Positions 44,712 through 53,882 of a DNA stretch of 64,000 nucleotides are shown here, in pieces; within the stretch, counting starts at the first letter, position 1; the number at the start of each line of letters is the position of its first letter. Under the pieces are notes generated by a model, which saw nothing but the letters and a program-made list of their open reading frames with translations, was not told the origin of the DNA and did no database searches. The position numbers and the translations under genes are program-made. This DNA comes from Haloimpatiens massiliensis (lineage in GTDB: Bacteria; Bacillota; Clostridia; Clostridiales; Clostridiaceae): the NCBI RefSeq assembly GCF_900184255.1, contig NZ_LT854640.1, positions 1,448,156 through 1,512,155 on the forward strand, in the 5' to 3' direction.

Positions 44712-46682
44712 TTAGGGCAAACGCCCATAGCCTAAAAAGTGACTTTGCCAGTAGCTTGTATTGATAGAAGCGTACTGTATGGGAGAGCCGCAATGGATCA
44801 TCATGCCATTTCCTACGTAAATTCCCACATGGCTTGCGCCCGGAGTGTCGTAGGTGCCTTGAAAGAAAATCAGGTCGCCGGGCTGTGCTTCGCCCGGTGG
44901 GATATGGGAACAGAAATTGAAAAGCCCCGTTGCGGTCGTTCGCCCCACGCTTCCCACACCAGACTGATTGATGACCCAGCACACAAAGCCCGAACAATCA
45001 AAGGAAGTGGAGGGAGAAGAACCGCCCCAAACATAGGGATAGCCTAAATATTTCTCCGCTTCCGCAATCAGAGCGGCAAATTCCGGGTCGGCCAGAGCTT
45101 GTGGCGGTATGTCGTAATCGGTGTATTCTCCGGCATGGGCGTAAATATTGCCCTCAAACAGATAAGGGCGGTTGCCTTTGGTCTTTTGGTAAATGGCATA
45201 GCGTTCCGACTGCTCCGGGTCGAGATTGGTAAGAGCTACAGCCCCCAATGACTTATTTTTTAAAGACACATTGAGGATATAGTAATCATAGGGAACCTCG
45301 TAGGTGTCGGTATGGGTTTCGCCGTTTTCGTCCGTCCAAGTATCGGTTTCCGTGCGGTAGCGTACCTCCACCGTTTCCGTGATGGTCAGGATATACTGTT
45401 GCCCGAATAGGGCTTGCAGTTCGGTCTGTACCTGCGCCGGGGTGTAGCCGCCGTATTTGGCGGTCAGATAGGAAGCCAGCTCAAAGGGGTCATGCCCGAT
45501 TTCGTCCACGGAATAGCGGTACTCGTCATAGTCTGGATAATCGCTTTCTATTCGGGAGAGCCGATCCCGTAAATCCTTTTCCAGTGCGGTATAGCTTTCG
45601 TCCACAGCTTCAATATCGCTGTCCGACGAACCGTAGGAAGTGCCGCCTACAACGCTAATCAGGCCGTTGCCAATGGTGGTGATTCCCGCCATGCAGGATT
45701 GCAGAACCACAATCAGCAGGAACAGCACCAGCCCAAGCAATAGAATTTTGGGATTGCGCTTTACAAAGGCCGCAACCGTTCGGGCAATTTTTTTTGTGAA
45801 CCTCACCGCTTTTTTGCCCTGCTTTACCGCTTCCTTTGCCTGCTTTCGGTACTGCTTTTTTAGCTGTTGCTTCTGCCAGAACCGGGAAACCGGATTGCTT
45901 TGCAAGCCCGGATTTTCCTGCACAAGCTGGCGGTAGGTGTAATCGGCTCTTGCGCTGATATGTCTGCTTTCCCACTTGCGAACCTGCCGAGCGGGACGGG
46001 TTCTGATACGGTGATTGATAAAGCGTGTACCGCCCCAGATAAGGTGTTCCCCGGCAAGCTCCGTTTTGTGGGCGGCTTCCGTTCCCATATTTTCATGCTC
46101 CACTTCATGGATTTTTCCATGCACATACCGCCATGGCTGATACTGGACGGCACGGCTGATGGTTTTGACTGGGCCGGGATTTTTCTGCGGCTTCTGATTC
46201 GCCAACTTTTCACGGGCGGTATTCAGCTTATTGCCGCTTTTTTCCATACGGAGCTTTGATTTCTCCATACGCTTGCTGTCCGGCGGGGTGTCCGTTTTTT
46301 CATTACCGGGCGGCGGCTCCCCGTCATGCCGCAGACGTTCCGAGGGGCGGGGTTTCTTGCTGTCCTGTCGGAGCTTTCCCGACTTCGGGCCAACTTGGCC
46401 CGAAGTGGCAGGGGCAACGGATTTTGGTGGTATGGTGGTGTCCGGGGTGACTTCCTCATCAAACTGTAATTTTCGTTTTTTCGTATTAGGCGGGGCAGGG
46501 TCAGAGCGATTACCCACAGGCGGCGAAGCTCCCGATGGGTCGGAGGTTTGCGGCGGTGTTTCCCCGGCAGTTTCCTTTTTCGGGATAGCTCGCTTTTCTG
46601 ACTTCGGGCCAAGTTGGCCCGAAGTTCCCGCCTGCCCTTTTGGCGTAAACCGCAAGCGGCCCGGCCTGCCCGTATCACGCAT
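44712..46682 (-). CDS. Conjugative NlpC/P60 cell-wall hydrolase
   Basis: VirB1-like peptidoglycan endopeptidase that opens the wall for the transfer channel. 656 aa: disordered Pro-rich N-terminus (1-170) containing two palindrome-coded peptides (TSGQLGPKS and TSGQVGPKS), a basic juxtamembrane stretch, one membrane span (ILLLGLVLFLLIVVLQSCMA), and a C-terminal NlpC/P60 domain with catalytic Cys in YVWGGSSPSTSFDCSGFVCW, His in ASHVGIYVGNGMMIH. Start ATG 46682 (GGGAGG upstream) overlaps the VirB4 stop by 8 bases. Confidence 0.93.
   Translation of the reverse strand: MRDTGRPGRLRFTPKGQAGTSGQLGPKSEKRAIPKKETAGETPPQTSDPSGASPPVGNRSDPAPPNTKKRKLQFDEEVTPDTTIPPKSVAPATSGQVGPKSGKLRQDSKKPRPSERLRHDGEPPPGNEKTDTPPDSKRMEKSKLRMEKSGNKLNTAREKLANQKPQKNPGPVKTISRAVQYQPWRYVHGKIHEVEHENMGTEAAHKTELAGEHLIWGGTRFINHRIRTRPARQVRKWESRHISARADYTYRQLVQENPGLQSNPVSRFWQKQQLKKQYRKQAKEAVKQGKKAVRFTKKIARTVAAFVKRNPKILLLGLVLFLLIVVLQSCMAGITTIGNGLISVVGGTSYGSSDSDIEAVDESYTALEKDLRDRLSRIESDYPDYDEYRYSVDEIGHDPFELASYLTAKYGGYTPAQVQTELQALFGQQYILTITETVEVRYRTETDTWTDENGETHTDTYEVPYDYYILNVSLKNKSLGAVALTNLDPEQSERYAIYQKTKGNRPYLFEGNIYAHAGEYTDYDIPPQALADPEFAALIAEAEKYLGYPYVWGGSSPSTSFDCSGFVCWVINQSGVGSVGRTTATGLFNFCSHIPPGEAQPGDLIFFQGTYDTPGASHVGIYVGNGMMIHCGSPIQYASINTSYWQSHFLGYGRLP
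46382..46406. repeat. Palindrome copy inside the NlpC/P60 gene
   Basis: Coding copy with centre C; on the minus strand it encodes TSGQVGPKS in the disordered N-terminal region. Confidence 0.9.
46601..46625. repeat. Second palindrome copy inside the NlpC/P60 gene
   Basis: Encodes TSGQLGPKS about 20 codons after the start of the hydrolase; same reading phase as copy 46382. Confidence 0.9.
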
Positions 46683-49038
46683 TTTGGACCTCCCGTATGT
46701 CCTCTGGCCTTGTGGTTAGCAGATTGTAGATTTCTCCACGGGGGAAACGGTCTACAAAGGGAATGGTGGTATTGCCGAAGAACAAAAGCCCTTCCCCTGA
46801 ATTACTGTGGGCGATATACGAAAGCTGATGTTCCGATATACCAAGCTGTTTAGCGAGGATTGCCCGGTCGCCCTGCGCCTGTGACAGCAGTATCATAAAG
46901 TCGCTGTTTTCCAAGATATTTTCGATTTCCCGGCTGGCTAAAAGGTCTTTTACATTCTGCGTGAGGGCACTCGGTACACAGCCCTTTTTCCTCAGCATCT
47001 TCCAGACACGGACGAAATAACTGGCACTTAGGGCATCTTGCAGGAGAATATGAAATTCATCATAGTAGCACCAGGTCGCAAGGCTTCTGGAAAAGTTTTT
47101 GTCTACCGCCTGTGTCACCAGCTCATTTGTGATGTGCATGGCGATTTTGCGTAGGTTTTCGCCCATGCTTTTCAGCACGATACAGGTAATACGGCTATCG
47201 GTCTGCACGTTGGTAGGGTGGTTAAACATATTGAGGGAGCCGGTGCAGTAAAGCTCCAAGGCGGTTGCAATCCGTCTGGCTTCCGGTTCGGGCTGTTTGC
47301 ACAGGGTTTCATACAAATCTTGCAGAAGCGGCATTTTCCCGTCCCCGATACCAAGGGCAAGCTCCCGGTACACCAAGCGCACACAACGGTCAATAACCGT
47401 TTTTTCAATGGGCTGTAAGCCCTCCTTGCCGCCGATAATCAACTCACATAAGGACAATAAAAAATCCGCTTTCATCGAAAGCGGGCTGTCCTCTCCGGCT
47501 AAGTTCAATTTTAAGTCCATTGGGTTGATGTGATGGGGGCTGTTGGGCGATATTTCTATGACCTCACCGCCAAGCCGCCTGACTAACGGGGCGTATTCGC
47601 CCATTGGGTCTACCACGATAATGCGGTCTTTGGTGGCAAGGAATACGTTGATTAGCTCACGCTTTGCGGCAAAGCTCTTGCCGGAGCCGGTGCTTCCAAG
47701 ATACAAACCATTGGCGGATTTCAGCTTTTTGCGGTCTGCCATAATCACATTATGGGAAAGAGCGTTCATTCCGTAGTATAAAGCCTGCCCGTCCATGCGA
47801 AGCTCCTGCGTCATAAAGGGAACGAATATCGCCGTAGAGCTTGTTGTCATACCCCGCTGTATCTCGATTCCGTTGTACCCAAGAGGGAGCGAGGACATAA
47901 AGCCCTGTTCCTGCTGAAAATCCAGCCGTTTGAGAAAGCAGTTATATTTCTGCGTAATGCCCGACACCGTGAAAATATCGTTTTCCAACTGCTGGCGGGT
48001 GGGGGCTGTGTTCACCACAAGAAACGTGAGAAGAAACATTCGCTCGTTACGGCTCTGTAAATCTGCCAAGAGTGCCGCCGCGTCCTTGCTGTAAGTGAGC
48101 AAATCCGGGGGCAGAATATCAATGTCATACCCGGCTCTTGCGGCTTTTTTCTGCTCGTCCATTTTCATACGGTCTATGTCGGTCAGCTTTGCCTTGACCG
48201 TTTTTACCGCTTTGGTCTGGTCTACCGTCTGGATATGCAGGGTGATGGTCATTTCTGCGTCCACCTCCAAAAGCTCCGCTAACAGCTTGTCGGAAAGCTC
48301 CGAAGCCATAATCTGCATATACAGAGCCGCGCCCCATGTAGTCCCCACACGAAAGGCGCGGCTTTGGCGAAAATCAAAGGAAGTGGGAGCAATGAAGTCC
48401 TTTGTTCCCATGCCGGTTTTGGGTATCATATCCCAAGAGAAAATAAATTTTTCCTTTCCTCCGGGGTGTAGCTGGCTGTGCAGCACTTCCAGGCGTTCCC
48501 GCCCGGAAAGGGTTGCCGACTGTACGCCCAGCTTCTTGAAGTTCCCCACAATATCTGCTTCGATTCGCTCCAAGCGGGGCCGAGCCGCCGCTATCCCGTC
48601 TGCTTGAATCCCGAATGTAATGTATTTGGAGCGGACAATGCCGTTGTTGCTTTTGGCAATCTGGTTTTCCAGCATGGCGGTAAATTCACCCCGGATACTG
48701 TTAAAATCATCGTCCTGCGGGGAAATGTTCACGCTGTAACGGTTCTCCGGGCGGGAGCGGTGATTGATAAAGGAAAGCTGAAAGGGTAAGGCGCTGTCAA
48801 AGTAATTGAGAAAGCCGCAGTACCCGTCAAAAATGGTGCTTTGGTCGTCACTGGAAGCAACAGCATAGTTAATATCTTCATAGGAAAGGGTCTTTGTGTA
48901 GTAGCCCTCCCGCACCTTGCAGATACCGTCTTTCAGCATTTCCTTATAGGGAATGGTCTGCTGTGCCGACTGCGGCCCACGCCTTTTAGGCTTTCCGCTT
49001 TTTACAGGAATGGGCGGGCGTTTTGTTTCTTGTGCCAT
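46675..49038 (-). CDS. virB4: VirB4/TraE-family conjugation ATPase
   Basis: 787 aa motor ATPase of the type IV secretion system. Walker A GLYLGSTGSGKSFAAKRE, Walker B region IIVVDPMGEYAPLVRRLGGE, later YYDEFHILLQD and TQNVKDLLASREIENILENS. N-terminal half has the TraC-like domain. GGAGG precedes ATG 49038. Cytoplasmic, at the inner face of the membrane. Its first codons overlap the PrgI gene end. Confidence 0.95.
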   Translation of the reverse strand: MAQETKRPPIPVKSGKPKRRGPQSAQQTIPYKEMLKDGICKVREGYYTKTLSYEDINYAVASSDDQSTIFDGYCGFLNYFDSALPFQLSFINHRSRPENRYSVNISPQDDDFNSIRGEFTAMLENQIAKSNNGIVRSKYITFGIQADGIAAARPRLERIEADIVGNFKKLGVQSATLSGRERLEVLHSQLHPGGKEKFIFSWDMIPKTGMGTKDFIAPTSFDFRQSRAFRVGTTWGAALYMQIMASELSDKLLAELLEVDAEMTITLHIQTVDQTKAVKTVKAKLTDIDRMKMDEQKKAARAGYDIDILPPDLLTYSKDAAALLADLQSRNERMFLLTFLVVNTAPTRQQLENDIFTVSGITQKYNCFLKRLDFQQEQGFMSSLPLGYNGIEIQRGMTTSSTAIFVPFMTQELRMDGQALYYGMNALSHNVIMADRKKLKSANGLYLGSTGSGKSFAAKRELINVFLATKDRIIVVDPMGEYAPLVRRLGGEVIEISPNSPHHINPMDLKLNLAGEDSPLSMKADFLLSLCELIIGGKEGLQPIEKTVIDRCVRLVYRELALGIGDGKMPLLQDLYETLCKQPEPEARRIATALELYCTGSLNMFNHPTNVQTDSRITCIVLKSMGENLRKIAMHITNELVTQAVDKNFSRSLATWCYYDEFHILLQDALSASYFVRVWKMLRKKGCVPSALTQNVKDLLASREIENILENSDFMILLSQAQGDRAILAKQLGISEHQLSYIAHSNSGEGLLFFGNTTIPFVDRFPRGEIYNLLTTRPEDIREVQNA

Positions 49039-49381
49039 TGGGTGAAACCTCCTTTCCGGGTTTGCTTAGGTAGGAATAGAAATTCTGTGTCTGGTAGGGG
49101 CGTGTACGGGGCCACAGAAATTTGGAGCGGACAATATTTCGCACCACCTTTTCCAGCGGTTGTCCGTCACGCTCATACATGGCAATAAGAAAGCAAGGGA
49201 GCATTAGGGCAATCATCAGAAGCATGGCCCCGGTATTGCCAATGGCGGTACGGGTAAAAAGATAGGTCGGAATCCCGACTACCGCCGCCGTTCCGAAGCA
49301 TAGTAGCTGGCGTTTGGTAAGATTGAACGCCACTTTGGTTTTTATTTTCGATAAATCATTTGGTACGCTTACATATGCCAA
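48986..49381 (-). CDS. PrgI-family membrane protein (VirB3-like)
   Basis: 131 aa if started at TTG 49381 (LAYVSVPNDLSKIKTKVAFN): AAGGAGG lies 8 bases upstream and PrgI proteins begin with AYVSVP. Two spans (LLCFGTAAVVGIPTYLF and GAMLLMIALMLPCFLIAMY). Partner of VirB4 in firmicute T4SS. It overlaps the VirB4 start. Confidence 0.85.
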   Translation of the reverse strand: MAYVSVPNDLSKIKTKVAFNLTKRQLLCFGTAAVVGIPTYLFTRTAIGNTGAMLLMIALMLPCFLIAMYERDGQPLEKVVRNIVRSKFLWPRTRPYQTQNFYSYLSKPGKEVSPNGTRNKTPAHSCKKRKA

Positions 49382-49445
49382 TGAAAAATCCTCCTTTCCG
49401 GGTGTTTTCATGGTATAATTTAGAGAAAAAGCAAGGAGTGTTTTT

Positions 49446-49877
49446 ATGGAAACATTGAATACAAAAGGGTTGTTGCCGATTGCACTTGACGCTGTTGTGT
49501 TGGAGTGCAGGGACGCAGCCGCTTTATCTGATTTTTATATACGGCTTCTCGGCTGGAAGAAAAACCATGTGGAAGAAAACGAGTGGACGGATATTATTTC
49601 GCCCTCTGGCGGTGTAAAAATCGCCTTTCAGCAAAATCCAGACTACGTTCCGCCCGTATGGCCGGACGAGCCGAGCGCACAACAGCAAATGGCACATTTG
49701 GATTTTACGGTACAAAATCAGGAGCAGTTGGAGCTTGCCGTACAGCACGCGCTTTCCTGTGGGGCAGTAAAAGCCAATATACAATATGGCGAAGCCACTT
49801 CACCGGAAAGTGAATCCTTATGGACAACTATGCTTGACCCAGCAGGGCATCCCTTTTGCTTTGTCATTTGGTCGTAA
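49446..49877 (+). CDS. VOC-family (glyoxalase/bleomycin-resistance fold) protein
   Basis: 143 aa on the plus strand, opposite to the conjugation genes. Features: PIALDAVVLECRDAAALSDF, YIRLLGWKKN, GGVKIAFQQNPDYVPPVWPD, MAHLDFTVQNQEQLE, and MLDPAGHPFCFVIWS. VOC proteins bind metals or drugs; a resistance or detoxification role is possible but not shown. AAGGAG precedes the ATG. Its TAA is the first base of palindrome 49877. An inserted extra gene between PrgI and the DUF7007 gene. Confidence 0.82.
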   Translation: METLNTKGLLPIALDAVVLECRDAAALSDFYIRLLGWKKNHVEENEWTDIISPSGGVKIAFQQNPDYVPPVWPDEPSAQQQMAHLDFTVQNQEQLELAVQHALSCGAVKANIQYGEATSPESESLWTTMLDPAGHPFCFVIWS

Positions 49878-49904
49878 CTTCGGGCCAACTTGGCCCGAAG
49901 TTCA

Positions 49905-50303
49905 TTATCGCTCTGCGCTGTGAGTGGAAACCGTCTGCCGGGCCGGGGTCTTTTCAAGCCCGGCCTGCCGTACCCGCCAATAATCCGGGTTGTGTTCCCG
50001 AAGTGACTGATTGATGTTTTCCTCAAAAGCCACCTTATCCTTAATACGGTCAGGAACCGCCCACAGCTTTTTATCCAAAAGCTCCCGCAGGGCAACATCT
50101 TCCTGCGTATCTTCCTCAAAGCAGAGAAAACCGCTGTGACGGAAGCCGCACTTGATAGCGGCAGGAGAAAGCACCGCCGCCATATCCTTTGCAACCATTG
50201 TCCCGCCGTGACTGGCGGTACTCACAAGAAACACGCCGGGGCAGAGCATATCACAGGTCTGCACCTTGCCCCACGGCGATTGTTCCGGCTGTTGGTAAAG
50301 CAT
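49905..50303 (-). CDS. DUF7007-like ICE protein
   Basis: 132 aa from ATG 50303 (AAAGGAGG upstream; a longer frame would include the palindrome). Conserved part: SPWGKVQTCDMLCPGVFLVS, TASHGGTMVAKDMAAVLSPA, FLCFEEDTQEDVALRELLDK. Found in ICE and phage as a small regulator-like protein; role unknown. Confidence 0.65.
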   Translation of the reverse strand: MLYQQPEQSPWGKVQTCDMLCPGVFLVSTASHGGTMVAKDMAAVLSPAAIKCGFRHSGFLCFEEDTQEDVALRELLDKKLWAVPDRIKDKVAFEENINQSLREHNPDYWRVRQAGLEKTPARQTVSTHSAER

Positions 50304-50345
50304 AGAATCCTCCTTTCCGGCACTTCGGGCCAAGTTGGCCCGAAG

Positions 50346-50819
50346 TTACCTTTCTGCATTTTGGGCCTTACTGGCCTTTGCCGTAGTAGAACGGGCGGCG
50401 TTTTCCTGTGCCGCCTGTTTGGCTCCCTCTGCAAGCTGTTTCGGGATAGACTGCTTTTCGGGGGAAGCAATGGCAGCGGCGCGGGTCTGCAACTTTTCAA
50501 GCTCCGCATGGTAAGCTGCTGTCACGGCTTCGGTCAGCTCGGCGCGGAACTCTTTTGTGATGGGGCGGGACGTATCCCGGTAGCCGGTCTTGCTGGTCTT
50601 ATCCGGCTTGCTCGGCATACCTACAAAAATGCCCTTGTCGTTTTGCAAAATCTTGAAATCGTCAATTACAAAGCAGTCGTTCAGTTTCAGACTGGCAAAG
50701 CCTACAAGATTGCCTTTGGGTTCAATGAGCCGGGCGGTAACGTCCAGCTTCAGCGGCAAAGCCGCCTGTCCGGGTTGCGGTTCCGCTTCCTGCGGAACCG
50801 GTGTTTTTTCGTTGCTCAT
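50346..50819 (-). CDS. SpoVG-family protein
   Basis: 157 aa from ATG 50819 (AGGAG upstream). SpoVG core: LDVTARLIEPKGNLVGFASL, LNDCFVIDDFKILQNDKGIF, VGMPSKPDK and DTSRPITKEFRAELTEAVTA; the C-terminal tail carries IPKQLAEGAKQAAQENAARS as in the YodL-type protein. SpoVG proteins bind nucleic acids and affect septation and gene expression. Stop touches palindrome 50322. Confidence 0.85.
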   Translation of the reverse strand: MSNEKTPVPQEAEPQPGQAALPLKLDVTARLIEPKGNLVGFASLKLNDCFVIDDFKILQNDKGIFVGMPSKPDKTSKTGYRDTSRPITKEFRAELTEAVTAAYHAELEKLQTRAAAIASPEKQSIPKQLAEGAKQAAQENAARSTTAKASKAQNAER

Positions 50820-50867
50820 AGTAAAAAATTCTCCTTTCTCACTTCGGGACAAGTTGGCCCGAAGTTA

Positions 50868-51734
50868 TCAGTGCGCTCCAAAAATGGATTTCGCAAGGCT
50901 TCCCGTTTTGAACATAGTAAAGCATAGCAGAACCGTATAGCCAATAACCGTCCATATGGCTCCAATGGGGTCGCCGCCTACGGCGATACTCTGCACCAGC
51001 TTTGCGTAAATTCCCACGCATACCAAAATCAGCAAGCCTTGAAAGCCCACGGCGCACAGGGATTTCAGATAGTTCTGACCCATGCCGCCGATTTCCCGGT
51101 TGACCAAGGTCGCTATTGGCACAGGGGCTAAACTGGTGAGTAGGTAAATTTCAATCATTCTGCCGTACACAATGACAAACACAACAATGTTAATTACTAC
51201 GACTACTATTCGTATCAGGAAAGATTGCATCCACAGGCCAAGCAGAGGGCCGATTTCCATTGTCATGAGTTGGGTTTCCAAGCTATCCAGCATATCGGAG
51301 CTTACCGCCGTGTTTCCTGCAATCACGCCCCCTGCGTTGTTAATGACGCTTTGGGAAACATCAAATACTGCCATTACGATATTGAACGTGTTGGAAAGGA
51401 GCAGTACCGCGACAAAGGTCTTGAATATCCACTTGAAGAAAATCCATGTGTCAATGTCGTGCAGGTTGTTCCGCTCAATCAGCATTTGTATCAGCTCATA
51501 GCACATGACAAAGGTAAGCACCAGTCCGGCAATCGGCAAGACAACCGTTTCGGAAAGCTGCCGTATGAGGGAGAACACGCCGGGGTTCCAGTTCCCCGGC
51601 GTAGTTCCCACCTGTGTTGCAATCTCTCCGATCTGGTCGTTCACATTCTCAAAAAGACCGCTTAAATTGCCCATGATACCGTCTATCAGCAGGCCCTTTA
51701 TCCATTCGTTAATCCAGTCGGTGAGAAAATCCAT
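50868..51734 (-). CDS. VirB6/TrbL-like membrane channel protein (CD1112 family)
   Basis: 288 aa with about six spans (VVLPIAGLVLTFVMCYELIQ, IFKTFVAVLLLSNTFNIVMA, IRIVVVVINIVVFVIVYGRM, GFQGLLILVCVGIYAKLV, AIWTVIGYTVLLCFTMFK). Inner-membrane core of the conjugative T4SS. Directly after the Maff2 gene. Confidence 0.88.
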   Translation of the reverse strand: MDFLTDWINEWIKGLLIDGIMGNLSGLFENVNDQIGEIATQVGTTPGNWNPGVFSLIRQLSETVVLPIAGLVLTFVMCYELIQMLIERNNLHDIDTWIFFKWIFKTFVAVLLLSNTFNIVMAVFDVSQSVINNAGGVIAGNTAVSSDMLDSLETQLMTMEIGPLLGLWMQSFLIRIVVVVINIVVFVIVYGRMIEIYLLTSLAPVPIATLVNREIGGMGQNYLKSLCAVGFQGLLILVCVGIYAKLVQSIAVGGDPIGAIWTVIGYTVLLCFTMFKTGSLAKSIFGAH

Positions 51735-51745
51735 ACCGGCCTACC

Positions 51746-51958
51746 TTAAAACAGGCTGGAAAGCATAGGTACAAGCGTTGTTCCCAGCAGGATAACGCCG
51801 CCCCCGGCCATGAGCTGCTTGATTCCTTGCGATTTCGCACCCGGATTGTCCGACCCGTAACCTTCTAAAAGGTTAATCACGCCCCACACGGCAAGGCCCG
51901 CGCCCAGAGCTACAACAAGGGTCTGTAAGGTACTAACTGCACTCGTAAAAAATCCCAT
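51746..51958 (-). CDS. Maff2-family membrane protein (VirB2/pilin-like)
   Basis: 70 aa, two hydrophobic segments (VSTLQTLVVALGAGLAVWGV and LMAGGGVILLGTTLVPMLSS) around a loop ending GAKSQGIK. Maff2 is a constant small component next to the VirB6-like gene in Tn1549-type systems and is compared with VirB2/TrbC. GGAGG precedes the ATG. Confidence 0.9.
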   Translation of the reverse strand: MGFFTSAVSTLQTLVVALGAGLAVWGVINLLEGYGSDNPGAKSQGIKQLMAGGGVILLGTTLVPMLSSLF

Positions 51959-52049
51959 AATCTGGTTACCTCCATGTTTTCATATTGTTTTCGGGTATAA
52001 AAAAACCGCCATCTCTGGTGGCTCCACTTCGGGCCAACTTGGCCCGAAG

Positions 52050-53882
52050 TTATGCAAATGCTTCCGGGTCGTCCACATCATCATAGTTGAGAATGTCCTC
52101 GTTCTCGTCTATGGCGGCGGTTTCCCCGCCGGCACTTACTTCATAAACGGTATACTGCTCATTGGGACTGAGCTTTTTCATGCGGCGGTTTACCAGCTTT
52201 GAAGCGTCAAAAGCGTTGCGCTTGTCGGCTTCGGCGGTATACCTGTAATTGGGGTGCTGTTTCAAATCGTATTTCGGGGAAAGGAACGGACGCAGACCGC
52301 GAAGCTGTAAAATGCACTTGTTGCCCGGCATAGTGGTCAATTCGTCCATTGTCATAAGCTCCTTGCCAAGCCGCTGCATATTCTGTCCGTAGCTTTCCGA
52401 CTGGCCCCGTGTCCGGCTTTCTGTCTGCATGGAAATGGTTTCTTTCCCCAAGACCTCCGAAAGCTCCTTGATGGTGGAATGTTCCCGCCCACCAAGAAAA
52501 ATCACGCTGTCCATATTCCCCATAATGGTTTCAGCGTGGTCTTTGTATAAGGCTTTGAGTTGGCTTTGCGCCTGTAAAAACAGGCACAGGGAGATTTCAC
52601 GGGAGCGGATAACGGCAACCAGTTTTTCCAGTTGAGGCACTTGTCCTGTATTAGCGGCTTCGTCCCATAGCACCCTTACATGATGGGGGAGCCTGCCGCC
52701 GTATTTGCTGTCAGCCCGTTCGCACAAAAGATTGAACATCTGCGAAAAGGCAAGAGCAACAATAAAGTTGTAGGTCGTATTGGTGTCGCTGATGATGAAA
52801 AAGGTGGCGGTTTTCTTATCACCCATGCGGTCAAGCTCCATTTCGTCATAGCTCATAATCTCACGGAGCTGTCCAATGTCAAATGGGGCTAATCTTGCTC
52901 CGCAGGAAATCAGGATACTTTTAGAGGTTTTTCCGCTGGCGAGCTTGAATTTCTTGTACTGGCGCACCGCAAAATGGTTGGGATTGCGCTTTTCCAAGCC
53001 AAGGAACATATAGTCCACGGCGTTCTTGAAATTTTCATCATCTTCCCTTGTTTCCATGCTGTTCAGCATATCTACAAGGGTATTGATATGACGTTCTTCC
53101 TCCGGCCCCTCAAAGACGATATAGCCGATTAAAGCACAATAAAGCAAGGTTTCTGCTTTCGTCCAGAATGGATCGCCCTCTTTACCGTCGCCCTTTGTGT
53201 TCTCAATCAGAGCGTTTACAAACTTCAAAATATCGCTTTCCGTCTTTAAGTAGGCCAGCGGGTTATAGTGCATTGACCAGGCAAAATCAATGGAATTGAA
53301 TACCTTGATTTTGTAGCCCTGCTTTTTCAGAAAAGAGCCGACCTGCTCTAAAATGCCGCCCTTTGGGTCAACCACCACATAGGACGAATGAGCCTGTAAA
53401 AGCTGTGGGGTCAGCCAAAAGCGAGTTTTCCCGCTTCCGCTGGAGCCTATGATACAGCAGTTAAGGTTTCGGGCGTTGGCGGGATTGGCGGGTCGGGTAT
53501 TCATGGTAAGAAGCTCTGTCCCGGTTAGTATCACGTTGTTGCTGAATTTTGGGTCGATAAAGGGCTTGATGTCCTTTGCCGTTCCCCACCGGGCCGAGCC
53601 ATATTCCACATCCCTCCGAAACTTTTTTGCGTTTTTTACCTTATACCATACCACCAGCCGGAGTATGACCGCCCCGGCAAGGCCAATGAGCCAATCGGAC
53701 AGCACAAAGCCCGGCGCAAAGGAAGCAAATGCCGGGCTTATGGTTTTTATCATGCCAACCAGCTTATTTCCGAAGTCTGCACCTGCCGCAAGGCGGTAGG
53801 CTGTGCCGAGCTTTAGAAAGAACCACAGCACGAACAGATAGGGAACATTGGGAATCACATATTTACGGATTTTATCGTTCAT
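52050..53882 (-). CDS. virD4: VirD4/TraG-family type IV coupling protein
   Basis: 610-aa ATPase that brings the relaxase-DNA complex to the channel. N-terminal membrane spans (YLFVLWFFLKLGTAYRLAAG, VLSDWLIGLAGAVILRLVVW), Walker A IIGSSGSGKTRF, VVDPKGGILEQ, Walker B region RVLWDEAANTGQVPQL and SRTRGQSESYGQNM. Stop codon shares a base with palindrome 52026. Overlaps pcfB upstream (ATG inside its end). Confidence 0.95.
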   Translation of the reverse strand: MNDKIRKYVIPNVPYLFVLWFFLKLGTAYRLAAGADFGNKLVGMIKTISPAFASFAPGFVLSDWLIGLAGAVILRLVVWYKVKNAKKFRRDVEYGSARWGTAKDIKPFIDPKFSNNVILTGTELLTMNTRPANPANARNLNCCIIGSSGSGKTRFWLTPQLLQAHSSYVVVDPKGGILEQVGSFLKKQGYKIKVFNSIDFAWSMHYNPLAYLKTESDILKFVNALIENTKGDGKEGDPFWTKAETLLYCALIGYIVFEGPEEERHINTLVDMLNSMETREDDENFKNAVDYMFLGLEKRNPNHFAVRQYKKFKLASGKTSKSILISCGARLAPFDIGQLREIMSYDEMELDRMGDKKTATFFIISDTNTTYNFIVALAFSQMFNLLCERADSKYGGRLPHHVRVLWDEAANTGQVPQLEKLVAVIRSREISLCLFLQAQSQLKALYKDHAETIMGNMDSVIFLGGREHSTIKELSEVLGKETISMQTESRTRGQSESYGQNMQRLGKELMTMDELTTMPGNKCILQLRGLRPFLSPKYDLKQHPNYRYTAEADKRNAFDASKLVNRRMKKLSPNEQYTVYEVSAGGETAAIDENEDILNYDDVDDPEAFA

